Source of the DNA: a virus
Length of the DNA: 64,000 nt
IMG/VR virus record: IMGVR_UViG_3300018429_000060
Location: 1 to 64,000 of that record
Direction: 5' to 3' (one strand)
The translations under genes and the position numbers were made by a program. Under the pieces are notes generated by a model, which saw only the letters and a program-made list of their open reading frames with translations, ran no database searches and was not told the origin of the DNA. Of this stretch, positions 16,308 through 25,356 are shown piece by piece; position 1 is the first letter of the stretch, and each line of letters opens with the position of its first letter.

Positions 16308-19300
16308 ATGACGCTGCCGCTGGTCCAGGACCAGGTGTTGTGGCCGCTGCTCACGGCGCTGCGTACCTCGGCCGCGGGCCAGTTCGGCCTCGTCCACCGC
16401 CCGGTGTGCGCGTTCGACGTGTACTGGTCCGACCATCCGATCCCGGCCGACCAGTGCGACTGCACCTGCGAGGACGAGGTGCCGGGCGGTCAGGGCGCGG
16501 CGTGGGTGCGGCTGGTCACCGCCACCAGCATCCTGGCGGCCAACACCACCGCCCGGCCGGTGCGGCAGCCGTGCGCCGGCGCCGACCTGCTGCTGACGAT
16601 CGAGGTCGGCGTGCACCGCTGCGCCCCGCTGCTGGACGGGACGAAGCCGCCCCACCAGCTGGCCGTCGATACGTACTCCGCTGGCATGGTCCAGGACGTT
16701 CTCGCGGTGCACCGGGCGTTCCTGTGCGCGCCGGCGCTGCGGGACCTCGACTGGCAGTTGAGCAGCCTCGGCCCCTCGGGGCCGCAGGGTGGCTGCGCCG
16801 CGGTGATCGGCACCGCGCAGGTGATCGTGTCCAACTGCTGCCCGATCGTGCTGACCGTCGGCTGGGTACCGGACCCGGACGTGCTGCTCGGTGTCCACGT
16901 CACGGGCGGTGGCTACGGCCGCCACGGCGCCCTGCTCGACTGGGGCGACGGCACCCCACCCGTGCCGATCGGCCCCACGGTCGCGCCGCTGCAGCACACC
17001 TACGCCGTGCCCGGTACCTACCAGGTGATCGTGGTCGACCGGCAGGAACCCACCGCGCGCACCACGGTCGCGATCACGGTCAAGGACCACGAGCCGATCG
17101 CGCACGTGTTCCTCGACTCGGAGGACGACTGGGCGGTGCTGCTGTGGCTCGACGAGCCCGACGACGGCACCGTGTACCTGGTCGACTGGGGCGACGGGTC
17201 GTCGCTGCAGCCGATGGCCGGGCAGCAGCTGGACCGGGTGCCGCCCAAGCCGCGAGTACCGCACCCCTACACCAAGCTCGGCCGCTACCCGATCACCGTC
17301 ACCGACACCCGCAGCCGCCGCGTCACCCACACCGGCGCCGAGGTCGGCGACCTCGGTGTCCTGCCCTCCTTCGACACCCCGGCGCGGCCGCGGCTGGAAG
17401 TGCTGTGGATGGCCACCGGCGCCACCTACCGCGTCGACGGGTTCATCACCGAGACCGGAGTGGTGCCGGCGTCCGGGCGGATCGTCATCGACACCGACGA
17501 GGACCTGCCCCCCGGCCAGCACAGCGTGGTCATCCGCGAGGAGATCAACGGGATCGTGCGGCGCGCCACCCGACGCTCCTACCTGATCCCGTCGCCGTGG
17601 GACTGGCGCCTCGGGGTGTGGACCACCTGGGGGCCGACCCCTGGGCAGCCGGGGATGCAGACGGTCAACCTGACCCCGCGCACCGCCCGCACCCCGTGCG
17701 CCATCGACTGGGGCGACGGCTCCCCCATCGAGACCATCCCGGCCGCCGGCACCGCCTCGCACAACTACCGGGTGCCGATCACCGGCGCCGGGGTGCGGCT
17801 GACCGTCACCGAGACCGTCACCGACGAGATCACCGACCCGCGCACCACCAGCCGCACCCTGGGCAGCCCCCGCTACGTCGGCACGCCGATGCTCAACGCC
17901 CGCCAGACCCGCGCGGTCGACCTGGACGTGGCCGGTCTGGACCACGACATCGACGACGACCGGTACGTCGTCTACTGGGGCGACGGCACCAGCGACTCCT
18001 TCGGCGCGCAGGGCCGCTGGTACCCGGCCAACCACCGCTACGCCAACGACGGCGTCTACACGATCACCGTCGACAGCCCCGGCATGGCCGCCCCGGTGAT
18101 CCGCACCGCCACTGTCATCAGCTACCCGGCGCCGGTGGTCACCATCGTCGAGGCCCGCAACCAGCAGGGCGAGCACCTGGACCCGGACCGGCTGACCGCG
18201 CAAGTCGCGATCGACAACCGCGCCGTCGGCGGCGACTGCCGGGTCGAGTTCGGCGACGGCTCCCCCGCCCACATCAGCGGCGAGCAGGACACCGTCACCC
18301 ACGCCTACCCCCGAGCGGGCCGGTACTGGGTGGTCGTGACCGCGCTGGCCGACACGACCGCGAAAGGACGCGCCTCCGTGTCCGTGCCATTCGGCCAGGA
18401 ACGCACCTTGATCTTCACCGTGACCGGGCACGGCTACACCGCCAGGGTCACGATCACCGGCAGCACCCCCGGCAAGACCGTGCAGGTGGTGTGGACCAGC
18501 GGCACCTCACCGCAGCCGGTGCCGCCGTCCGGGTTCGTCGAGCACACCTACCCGCCGATCGACGACATCTACAACGTCACCGTCTCCTACGACGACGAGT
18601 CCGAGAGCGTCGACGTCGCGGTGATCATCCCCTTCCCCGACGACACCGACACCGCCGGCGACGGCTCCGGGGGCGTGGGGTCGGAGCTGGAGCTGCGGCC
18701 GGTCGGCGGGCTCACCGACCGGCAGGACCCCTACCTGTGGTGGAACGTCGGCGCGCACGACCGGCAGCTCAAGGCACGGTGGCTGTTCGGCACCCAGCAG
18801 GTGATCATCTACTGGGGCGACGGCGCCATGGAGGTCATCGGCGTCGGCCAGGCCGTCACCCACGACTACGACCACCTCGGCGGCTACCTGCTACGGCTGC
18901 GCGAGATCGGCCCCGGCGCCTGGATCACCGCCGCCCAGGTGATCATCCGCGGGCAGCGGCCGCCGGCGCAGCTCACCGCGCACCCCGACGACCCGCGGAC
19001 GCTGCGGCTGCAGTTCGGTGACCTCGACGCCTCCGAGCTGATGCCCCGCTGGCGCGTGTTCTGGGCCTGGCCCGACCAGCACCACGACGACGTGTGGGCC
19101 CCCGCCGGTGGCCACGTCGACCATCCCGTCCCGGCGGGCAAGTACCTGCTGCATGTGCTCGACCTCGGGTCCAAGTGGTTCACCGAGATCGACACCGAGG
19201 TGCCGCCGGTCGACCCGGCCGTCACCCTCACCGCCACCGGCCGCGAGGTGCAGCTGAGCGTCGACCCCACCTCGGCCGGCGCCGAGCTGCGCGTCGACTG

Positions 19301-19451
19301 GGGCGACGGCTCCCTGCCGGAGCCGATCACCGGCGACACCGCCAGCCACACCTACCCGCCCGCCGACACCACGACGTTCGTGGTGCAGGTGTGGCACGTC
19401 GACGAGTCCAGTTCCGCCAGCCACGCGATCACCCTTGGAGAGCAGCCGTGA
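16308..19451 (+). CDS. giant multi-PKD virion protein
   Basis: 1047 aa. At least seven PKD/Ig-like repeats are marked by W/F-G-D-G motifs near residues 210, 293, 467, 557, 647, 835 and 998, most followed 10-25 residues later by 'H.Y' and a beta strand. The first ~180 residues are distinct and Cys-containing. No membrane segment. It is translationally coupled to the next PKD gene. It is probably a repeated-domain decoration or fibre, since PKD domains mediate protein and polysaccharide contacts. The number of repeats in one gene is unusual for a phage. Confidence 0.7.
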   Translation: MTLPLVQDQVLWPLLTALRTSAAGQFGLVHRPVCAFDVYWSDHPIPADQCDCTCEDEVPGGQGAAWVRLVTATSILAANTTARPVRQPCAGADLLLTIEVGVHRCAPLLDGTKPPHQLAVDTYSAGMVQDVLAVHRAFLCAPALRDLDWQLSSLGPSGPQGGCAAVIGTAQVIVSNCCPIVLTVGWVPDPDVLLGVHVTGGGYGRHGALLDWGDGTPPVPIGPTVAPLQHTYAVPGTYQVIVVDRQEPTARTTVAITVKDHEPIAHVFLDSEDDWAVLLWLDEPDDGTVYLVDWGDGSSLQPMAGQQLDRVPPKPRVPHPYTKLGRYPITVTDTRSRRVTHTGAEVGDLGVLPSFDTPARPRLEVLWMATGATYRVDGFITETGVVPASGRIVIDTDEDLPPGQHSVVIREEINGIVRRATRRSYLIPSPWDWRLGVWTTWGPTPGQPGMQTVNLTPRTARTPCAIDWGDGSPIETIPAAGTASHNYRVPITGAGVRLTVTETVTDEITDPRTTSRTLGSPRYVGTPMLNARQTRAVDLDVAGLDHDIDDDRYVVYWGDGTSDSFGAQGRWYPANHRYANDGVYTITVDSPGMAAPVIRTATVISYPAPVVTIVEARNQQGEHLDPDRLTAQVAIDNRAVGGDCRVEFGDGSPAHISGEQDTVTHAYPRAGRYWVVVTALADTTAKGRASVSVPFGQERTLIFTVTGHGYTARVTITGSTPGKTVQVVWTSGTSPQPVPPSGFVEHTYPPIDDIYNVTVSYDDESESVDVAVIIPFPDDTDTAGDGSGGVGSELELRPVGGLTDRQDPYLWWNVGAHDRQLKARWLFGTQQVIIYWGDGAMEVIGVGQAVTHDYDHLGGYLLRLREIGPGAWITAAQVIIRGQRPPAQLTAHPDDPRTLRLQFGDLDASELMPRWRVFWAWPDQHHDDVWAPAGGHVDHPVPAGKYLLHVLDLGSKWFTEIDTEVPPVDPAVTLTATGREVQLSVDPTSAGAELRVDWGDGSLPEPITGDTASHTYPPADTTTFVVQVWHVDESSSASHAITLGEQP

Positions 19452-20305
19452 GCAGAACCGCCACCCGCCCCGCCACCGACACCGATGCCGAGCCCGTCGA
19501 CGGCGCCCCGGACCCGGCCATCCCGCCGGCCGAGGACGCGGCGGCGCTGCGCTGGGTGCCGAAGGCGATCGCCGAGCTCGGCGTCGTCGCCGTGCCGACC
19601 AACGTCGTCGGCGAGTTCACCATGGACTGGGGCGACAGCAAGCGGACCGACAGCTCGGCCGGGGCACCCCCGGTCAGCCACGCCTACGCCAGCGCCGGCG
19701 CGTACACGGTGACCCTGACGCAGGGCGACGCGATCGTCGCCAAGACGCAGGTGGTCATCCGCGCCGGCAAGGGCCCGGCGGTCACCGCGGCGCCGGCCGC
19801 CGACAACCCGAACATCATCGAGCTGACCTTCGCCGACGACCCGGCCGAGATCGCCTCCCAGTACGCGATCACCTGGAACGTCGGCGGTGTCGCCGAGGTC
19901 GTGTTCGCGCCGAAGGGGACGGTGCTGTCCCACGGCTACACCGCCGGCGACCACGTGATCGTGGTCCGCGACCTCTACACCCGCCGCGCCGTCCGCCTGG
20001 AGGTCACCGTGGTCGACGCCACCTTCGATCCCGACTTCTCGGCCACGCAGGGCGAGAACACCATGACGGCGCTGGTCACGCTCACTGCGGTGGCCACCGT
20101 CAAGGACGTGCTCGTCGACTGGGGCGACGGTCAGCAGAGCACCGTGGCGGCGGCCGAGGTGGGCGGCAAAGCGACCCACGCCTACGCGGCCAACGACACC
20201 TACATCATCCAGGTCGTCTACGCCGACGGCTCCACCGACGGCTCCGCGCGCACCGTGACGATCCCGTTCCCGGCCCGCGACGGCCGGGGCAGCAACCGGC
20301 CATGA
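19448..20305 (+). CDS. PKD-repeat virion protein
   Basis: 285 aa from a GTG at 19448 overlapping the previous stop. Two clear PKD motifs ('MDWGDSKRTD', with K replacing the usual fourth-position G, and 'VDWGDGQQST'), each followed by 'HAYA'. A third degenerate Ig-like unit lies between. Same architecture and likely partnership as the flanking genes. It overlaps the next start by ATGA. Confidence 0.65.
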   Translation: MSRTATRPATDTDAEPVDGAPDPAIPPAEDAAALRWVPKAIAELGVVAVPTNVVGEFTMDWGDSKRTDSSAGAPPVSHAYASAGAYTVTLTQGDAIVAKTQVVIRAGKGPAVTAAPAADNPNIIELTFADDPAEIASQYAITWNVGGVAEVVFAPKGTVLSHGYTAGDHVIVVRDLYTRRAVRLEVTVVDATFDPDFSATQGENTMTALVTLTAVATVKDVLVDWGDGQQSTVAAAEVGGKATHAYAANDTYIIQVVYADGSTDGSARTVTIPFPARDGRGSNRP

Positions 20306-22728
20306 CCAAACCGGTCAGCCGGCTGGAGTGGTTCCCGGATCCGGTCACCACGCTCGCGGTCCGCGCGGGCTGGTTCGGCGCGGGCTGGCACTACACGCTG
20401 TTCTGGGGTGACGGCAGCAGCCAGCGGGTGCTGCACACCCAGCCGCCGGTCCGCCACCGCTACCCGGCCGCCGACACCTACACCCTGACCGCGGTCAGCG
20501 AGATCACCCAGGTGCAGGTGTCCACCCGGATCACCGTGCGGCCGCAGCGGACACCGCAGGTGAGCGCCGACCACCTCGGCGGCGGCCGGGTGCGGCTGAC
20601 CATCGTGGGCGGCTGGCGCGGTGACGTGCTGCACCGCGTCGACTGGGGCGACGGCATCCCGGCGCAGGAGTACTCCGGCACCCAGCTCACCCCCGAACAC
20701 CAGTACCCGGCCGGGATCGAGAACCCCACGGTGCTGGTGCAGGACGTGCCGGCGCGGCGCGCGGTCACCCTGGTGGTGCCGATCGACCCGTCCGAGCCGC
20801 CGCCGACCGACGCCCGGTTCGGCTGGCACGTCACCCGCCTCTGGGACGACCGGCCGGGGTCGCCCGGCAACATCGAACGCGCCGACGGGGTCGTCCTCGG
20901 CGCCGGCGTGCCGGCCGGCGCCGTCGTCGGCCTGTCCTACATCGGCGGTAGTGACGTCTACGCCACCGCCGACCGGCACGGCCACGTCACCTTCCCCCAG
21001 ATCACCTGGATCGCCGGCTCCCGCCAGTTCATGCCGCCGTTTCGCAGCGCCCGGATCTGGTACCCCGACCGGCTGCACTGGCCCACGGTGCAGCTGCCCT
21101 GCCTGGTCCGCCGCGACGAGGTCCAGGACGTCGTCCCGGTCTACACCATCGACCCCGGCGGCGACCCCATGGTGCTCACGATCGGGGTGGCCAACCCCCA
21201 GGCCGGCACCTACCGGGTGCTGTGGGGCGACGGCACCGCGCAGCAGGACGTCGTCTGCGACGGCCGCGCGTTGCGGGCCAGCCACCGCTACCGCAGCGGC
21301 GCGCGGGTGATCATCACCGTCACCGACCCGGACGGCAACAGCGGCGAGCGGGTCGTCGCCGCCCCGGAGATCGGCGGCCCGTGGTGGGGGCCGGACGCGC
21401 TGGGCAAGCCCCGGCTCAAGGTCGGCGTCCGCGACCTCGCCGGCGGCGACTGGTTCACCCCGCTGTCGGTCGACTGGGGCTGGGACGGCCAGTCGGCCCG
21501 CTTCTGGGGCCACCCCACCGCCCCCGACGGCAAGCAGAACGCGCTCGAGGAGTGGTACCCGAACGACCTGCGCGGCCAGGACGTGACCGTGTGCGTGTCG
21601 GCGCCGCTGCGCCCGGCGCTGATCGTCACCCGCCGCATCCCGCCGGCCGGATCCCGAAACCACGTCCAGCCCGATCCGCCGGGCTCGACCGGAAAGTCGA
21701 TCAACAAAGGAGAATCCGTGTCACAGACCCATCCGCCCACCCTGGCCGCCGAGGGCTACGTCACCCCCGGCGGCAGCGCCGGCATCCAGCTGCAGCACCT
21801 GTGGACCTGGGTGCAGGACGTCCGGTTCAAGTCCGCGGCGTTCGTCGGCGGCCTCAGCTCGACCTACACCGCGACCCTCACCGACCACGACATCCTCGGC
21901 CGGGTCGCCCGCGCCGAGGTGCAGCTGGCCGAGGTCGACCCCGGCGAGTACGAGGTCGTCGCCGTGGCCAACGACGGCGCGTTCGAGATGAAGCACCGGC
22001 TGATCGTCGAGGCCGTCCACGCCGGCACGATCATCGCCACGCTCACCCCGCTCGACGACCAGGGCAAGGTCGACCTGCGCGTCGAGCCGATCAGCCGCAA
22101 CGCCGCGTGGGCCGACGCCAGCACCCCGGCCAACCAGGGCGACGGCGAGGACTGGTTCGGGCTGGTCTTCCAGCGGCCCTCCGACACCGCCCACGCCACC
22201 CTGATCATCGCGGGGGTGAAGCCCGGCACCTACCCGATCGCGGTGCGTCAGCGGTTCCACGGCGGCAAGACCATCGTCGTCAACGGCACGGTGACCGTGC
22301 CCGCGGACCCGACCAAGCCGGCCAAGGGCGAGCTGCCGCTGGTCTACACGCACCCCGTCGACACCAACAAGCTCGGCAACGGCTCCTCGGTCGAGCACGT
22401 CATCGACTTCGGCGACGAGCACGACCAGGCCAACGCCCGCTACGGCGTCGCCGTCGAGCTGGTCGTCACCGGCCCCAACGGGCAGAAGCCCGACCTGCCG
22501 GCGGATGTCCGGGCGGCGCTGCGCGACCTGCGGCCGCTGACCGTGGCCCGCGCCACCGACCACGTCACCCTCTACGGAGGGAACCCCGATGTGTTGCGGG
22601 GCAACAAGAACTTCAAGATCAAGTTGGTGGTGACCATCACCCCGGTGCCCACCCCGGCCGGCTACTCCGAGGACGACGACCCGACCGCCCCGGACCACGC
22701 CGCCGAGCTGGCCACGAGCACCGCATGA
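20302..22728 (+). CDS. PKD protein continuous with a second (tail-tube-like?) domain
   Basis: 808 aa. Residues 1-472 contain three PKD motifs ('LFWGDGSSQR', 'VDWGDGIPAQ', 'VLWGDGTAQQ'). Residues 473-808 are a different beta-rich domain ('GYVTPGGSAGIQLQHLW...'). No stop codon separates the two parts, yet a strong internal Shine-Dalgarno and GTG (21706-21720) precede the second part. The gene may give both a long form and a 336-residue short form. The position late in the virion cassette suggests a tail tube or tail decoration subunit with an N-terminal PKD extension. This is inference, as I do not recognise the second domain. Confidence 0.55.
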   Translation: MTKPVSRLEWFPDPVTTLAVRAGWFGAGWHYTLFWGDGSSQRVLHTQPPVRHRYPAADTYTLTAVSEITQVQVSTRITVRPQRTPQVSADHLGGGRVRLTIVGGWRGDVLHRVDWGDGIPAQEYSGTQLTPEHQYPAGIENPTVLVQDVPARRAVTLVVPIDPSEPPPTDARFGWHVTRLWDDRPGSPGNIERADGVVLGAGVPAGAVVGLSYIGGSDVYATADRHGHVTFPQITWIAGSRQFMPPFRSARIWYPDRLHWPTVQLPCLVRRDEVQDVVPVYTIDPGGDPMVLTIGVANPQAGTYRVLWGDGTAQQDVVCDGRALRASHRYRSGARVIITVTDPDGNSGERVVAAPEIGGPWWGPDALGKPRLKVGVRDLAGGDWFTPLSVDWGWDGQSARFWGHPTAPDGKQNALEEWYPNDLRGQDVTVCVSAPLRPALIVTRRIPPAGSRNHVQPDPPGSTGKSINKGESVSQTHPPTLAAEGYVTPGGSAGIQLQHLWTWVQDVRFKSAAFVGGLSSTYTATLTDHDILGRVARAEVQLAEVDPGEYEVVAVANDGAFEMKHRLIVEAVHAGTIIATLTPLDDQGKVDLRVEPISRNAAWADASTPANQGDGEDWFGLVFQRPSDTAHATLIIAGVKPGTYPIAVRQRFHGGKTIVVNGTVTVPADPTKPAKGELPLVYTHPVDTNKLGNGSSVEHVIDFGDEHDQANARYGVAVELVVTGPNGQKPDLPADVRAALRDLRPLTVARATDHVTLYGGNPDVLRGNKNFKIKLVVTITPVPTPAGYSEDDDPTAPDHAAELATSTA
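21706..21720 (+). promoter_or_regulatory. internal Shine-Dalgarno and GTG start inside the PKD gene
   Basis: AAAGGAG (21706-21712), 5-nt spacer, then GTG at 21718, in frame with the surrounding gene. It would produce residues 473-808 alone ('SQTHPPTLAAEGYVTPGG' after the initiator). The spacing is ideal, and the sequence just upstream ('GSTGKSINKGES') has linker composition. Confidence 0.6.
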
Positions 22729-23498
22729 GCACACCGTCCGCATCCGCGGCGCTGCGCCGCGCCACCGCCGGCCCCGGCCGCTACATCCTGGAGGTGGCGC
22801 TGGCCAACACCGGCCAGGTCGAGCTCACCACCTGGCAGGCCACCCTCACCCTCCCCGACGGCGCCGGCATGGTCGCCAAGGCCAACGCCGCCGTCGACAA
22901 CACCAGCGCACCGCACGCCTACACGGTCACCCCGACCGGCCTCGGCCCCCTCGCTCCGGGGCAGCGGCAGGTCGTCGCGGTCGAGGTGTACGGCACGGGC
23001 CGGGCGCCGGTGGCGGCCCAGTTCACTGCCCAGGCCGACAAGGTGAAGGTCAAGGCCGCGGTGGCGGTGATGGCGGTGCTCATCGACGGCCAGTCGTGCA
23101 AGGCCGACGAGTGCACCTGGCCCGGCTCCACCACCATCGACAAGGGTGTCTCCGGTATCGAGATCGAGATCGGCACCGGCAGCGGCGCCGGCGGCGGCCT
23201 CGGCCTCGGCGGCGGCGGCGGTGGCGGCGCCCAGACCAACTTCAAGGTCCTCATGGAGTGGACCAACGACGCCGGCGGCGGTGGTGGCGCCGGCGGCGGC
23301 GGCGGGGTGTCCATCGGCGGCGCGGAGGCCCCGGTGCAGCAGTGGGTCGACGCCGGCGAGCAGGCCCAGAAGCAGCACCAGGGCAACCAGGGCGGGCAGG
23401 ACGGGTCGCAGTACAACAAGGACCCGTTCGCCGAGCTCGGCGCGAAGATCGACCAGCTGGGCGACCGCGTGGTGGCGCTGGAATCGAAGGCCGCCTGA
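22725..23498 (+). CDS. virion protein with Gly-rich linker and C-terminal coiled coil
   Basis: 257 aa, ATGA overlap with the previous gene. Residues 1-120 form a beta-sandwich resembling 'conserved repeat' or Ig-like folds ('YILEVALANTGQVELTTWQATLTLPDG'). There are two glycine-rich stretches (about 145-170 and 182-198), and the final ~40 residues are a predicted coiled coil ('FAELGAKIDQLGDRVVALESKAA'). This adhesin-like or fibre-like architecture, flexible linker plus oligomerising tail, fits a tail or decoration fibre. Confidence 0.5.
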   Translation: MSTPSASAALRRATAGPGRYILEVALANTGQVELTTWQATLTLPDGAGMVAKANAAVDNTSAPHAYTVTPTGLGPLAPGQRQVVAVEVYGTGRAPVAAQFTAQADKVKVKAAVAVMAVLIDGQSCKADECTWPGSTTIDKGVSGIEIEIGTGSGAGGGLGLGGGGGGGAQTNFKVLMEWTNDAGGGGGAGGGGGVSIGGAEAPVQQWVDAGEQAQKQHQGNQGGQDGSQYNKDPFAELGAKIDQLGDRVVALESKAA

Positions 23499-24046
23499 TG
23501 GGGCCGCAGAGGACCACCGCGTTCGCCGACTGGGTCACCGACCCCACCGCCGCCCCGGCGGCCGCGGCCGCGCCGACCCCCGGCGGCGGGATGGGCGGCG
23601 GCCAGACCGGCAGCACGCCACCCTGGCAGGACTGGGCCGGCGGCGGCATCGGCGGCGACTCCGGGTCACCACTGCCGGTCGTGGTGCGCTGCCCGATCTC
23701 CTACGACGCCGCGGCCGCGCAGGTCACCCTCCCGTCGGCGCAGAAGCCCGGCTACAGCGTCACGGCGTTCGTGGGCATCGACGGTGGCTTCACCGGCGCC
23801 GACCTGCCCACCGCGGTCAACGCCCGACTGCTCGACGACACCACCGTGCTCGTCAAGCTCACCGGCGCCGGCGCCACCTCCCACGGGCCCGAATACACCC
23901 CGGCGCCCACACCGGGGCAGAAGCGCACGGCGGTGCCGGTGCCGCCCGGCAAGCCCTACGTCGCCGTGGTGGTGTTCCCGGCGGCCGGCGGCATGGGCGG
24001 CGGCCAGCCCATCACCAAGCCGGGCATGGAAGGCGGTCAGCCGTGA
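23498..24046 (+). CDS. small Gly/Pro-rich virion protein
   Basis: 182 aa; the ATG at 23498 shares an A with the previous stop (TGATG). Gly-Met-Gly-Gly-Gly repeats occur at both ends ('GGGMGGGQTG', 'GGMGGGQP') around a ~110-residue Ig-like beta domain ('VVVRCPISYDAAAAQVTLPS'). No known family. Composition matches the Gly-rich neighbour. Likely virion-associated. Confidence 0.45.
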   Translation: MGPQRTTAFADWVTDPTAAPAAAAAPTPGGGMGGGQTGSTPPWQDWAGGGIGGDSGSPLPVVVRCPISYDAAAAQVTLPSAQKPGYSVTAFVGIDGGFTGADLPTAVNARLLDDTTVLVKLTGAGATSHGPEYTPAPTPGQKRTAVPVPPGKPYVAVVVFPAAGGMGGGQPITKPGMEGGQP

Positions 24047-25356
24047 CCGACCCCGACACCGACCAGCACCGGGGCGGCTGTAGCCGCGGCTACACCGTGG
24101 TCACCGCCGCGGTGGACGACCTGCACGCCACGGTCCGGCGGATCGAGGACCTGCTGCGGCAGGGCCCGCCGACCCGGCGGACACTGCGGCCACCCGTGGA
24201 CGGCATCTACGCCCACAACAAGGGCGGCGGCTGGTGGTTCCTCACCTGGCACCAGGTGCCCGGCGCCACCGGCTACGAGCAGGACCATCCCGACACCGGC
24301 GTCGGCCCGACCCACGGCCCGTCGACCACCATCTTCGCCGTCGCCAGCGGCGACCAGCGGGTGATCCGCGTGCGGACGGTCAGCGACGGCCACAACTCCC
24401 CGTGGGTGAAGTACACCCTGTGGTGGGACGGCCGGCTGACCTACGAGATCGAGGGTGGAGATCCGCCGCCGCCGGCCGACCCGGCCGTGCCGGTGCTCGA
24501 CCGGGTGACCGCCGGGCACACCTCGATCGCCGCCTGGTGGACCTCGTTCGACGTCACGCAGTGGGAGACCAGGCTGGTCGACGCCGACGGCGAGCAGCTG
24601 CAGGGGCACAACGTCACCCAGACCAACGCGGTGTTCAACGAGCTGCGGCCGTCCACCACCTACGGCCTGGCGGTCCGCGCGGTCGACGTCGACACCGGCC
24701 GCCGATCCGACTGGACCGACACCAGGTGGAAGACCACCCTCGCGGAAGGGGAGGTGCCGCGCCCCGACCGGCCGACCGGGTTGTTCGCTCACTGCATCGC
24801 CGACACCACGGCGAAGGTCGAGTGGGACCAGCACACCCAGGTGGACGCGTGGGAGGTGTGGATCGGCGACGACCGCGACGCCGGCGCGATCGCGACGTCC
24901 ACCCCGCTGGTGAAGCTGCTCGGCCTGCAGCCCGACACCGAGTACACGGTCCACGTGGTCGCCGTCGTCGGCGGCGAACCCGGCGACGCCGACTACGCCG
25001 AGTCGGAACCGGCCAGTCACACGTTCCGCACGCGGGCGACGATGCTGCCGCCCGACGAGGACCCACCGGGTGACATCGGCGCCGATCTGCCGGCACCGCA
25101 GGAGCTGATGGTGCGGGCGTCGTCGTCGACGACGGTGGAGGCGGTATGGCGCGACGCCCGCCCCGACACCGGGCAGGGCAACTTCTACGTGGCCACCTGC
25201 AACGGGCGTGACCTGGTGCGGGTCGACGGCAGCGGCATCACCTTCACCGACCTGCCACCGGACGAGCCGGTGACGGTGTCGGTGTACGGGGTGATGGGGA
25301 AGAAGCTGACCGGCGTCGCCACCAAGGGCACGACCATGAAGGGAGCCGGCTGGTGA
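24043..25356 (+). CDS. fibronectin type III virion protein
   Basis: 437 aa from a GTG at 24043 (GTGA overlap). After a short helix there are about four beta-sandwich repeats. Two are good FN3 domains, around residues 145-235 ('VLDRVTAGHTSIAAWWTS...LRPSTTYGLAVRAVD') and 240-330 ('PTGLFAHCIADTTAKVEWDQ...LQPDTEYTVHVVAV'), with the conserved W and 'LxPxTxY'. FN3 domains are common on phage tails, where they may aid weak surface binding. It is coupled to the LPMO gene that follows. Confidence 0.7.
   Translation: MTDPDTDQHRGGCSRGYTVVTAAVDDLHATVRRIEDLLRQGPPTRRTLRPPVDGIYAHNKGGGWWFLTWHQVPGATGYEQDHPDTGVGPTHGPSTTIFAVASGDQRVIRVRTVSDGHNSPWVKYTLWWDGRLTYEIEGGDPPPPADPAVPVLDRVTAGHTSIAAWWTSFDVTQWETRLVDADGEQLQGHNVTQTNAVFNELRPSTTYGLAVRAVDVDTGRRSDWTDTRWKTTLAEGEVPRPDRPTGLFAHCIADTTAKVEWDQHTQVDAWEVWIGDDRDAGAIATSTPLVKLLGLQPDTEYTVHVVAVVGGEPGDADYAESEPASHTFRTRATMLPPDEDPPGDIGADLPAPQELMVRASSSTTVEAVWRDARPDTGQGNFYVATCNGRDLVRVDGSGITFTDLPPDEPVTVSVYGVMGKKLTGVATKGTTMKGAGW

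Noticed and set aside
16200-19021. Long open frames on both strands over the multi-PKD gene (743 and 893 codons)
   Set aside because: Arg/Gly/Pro-rich shadow translations without domains; the plus frame from 16308 carries regular PKD motifs.
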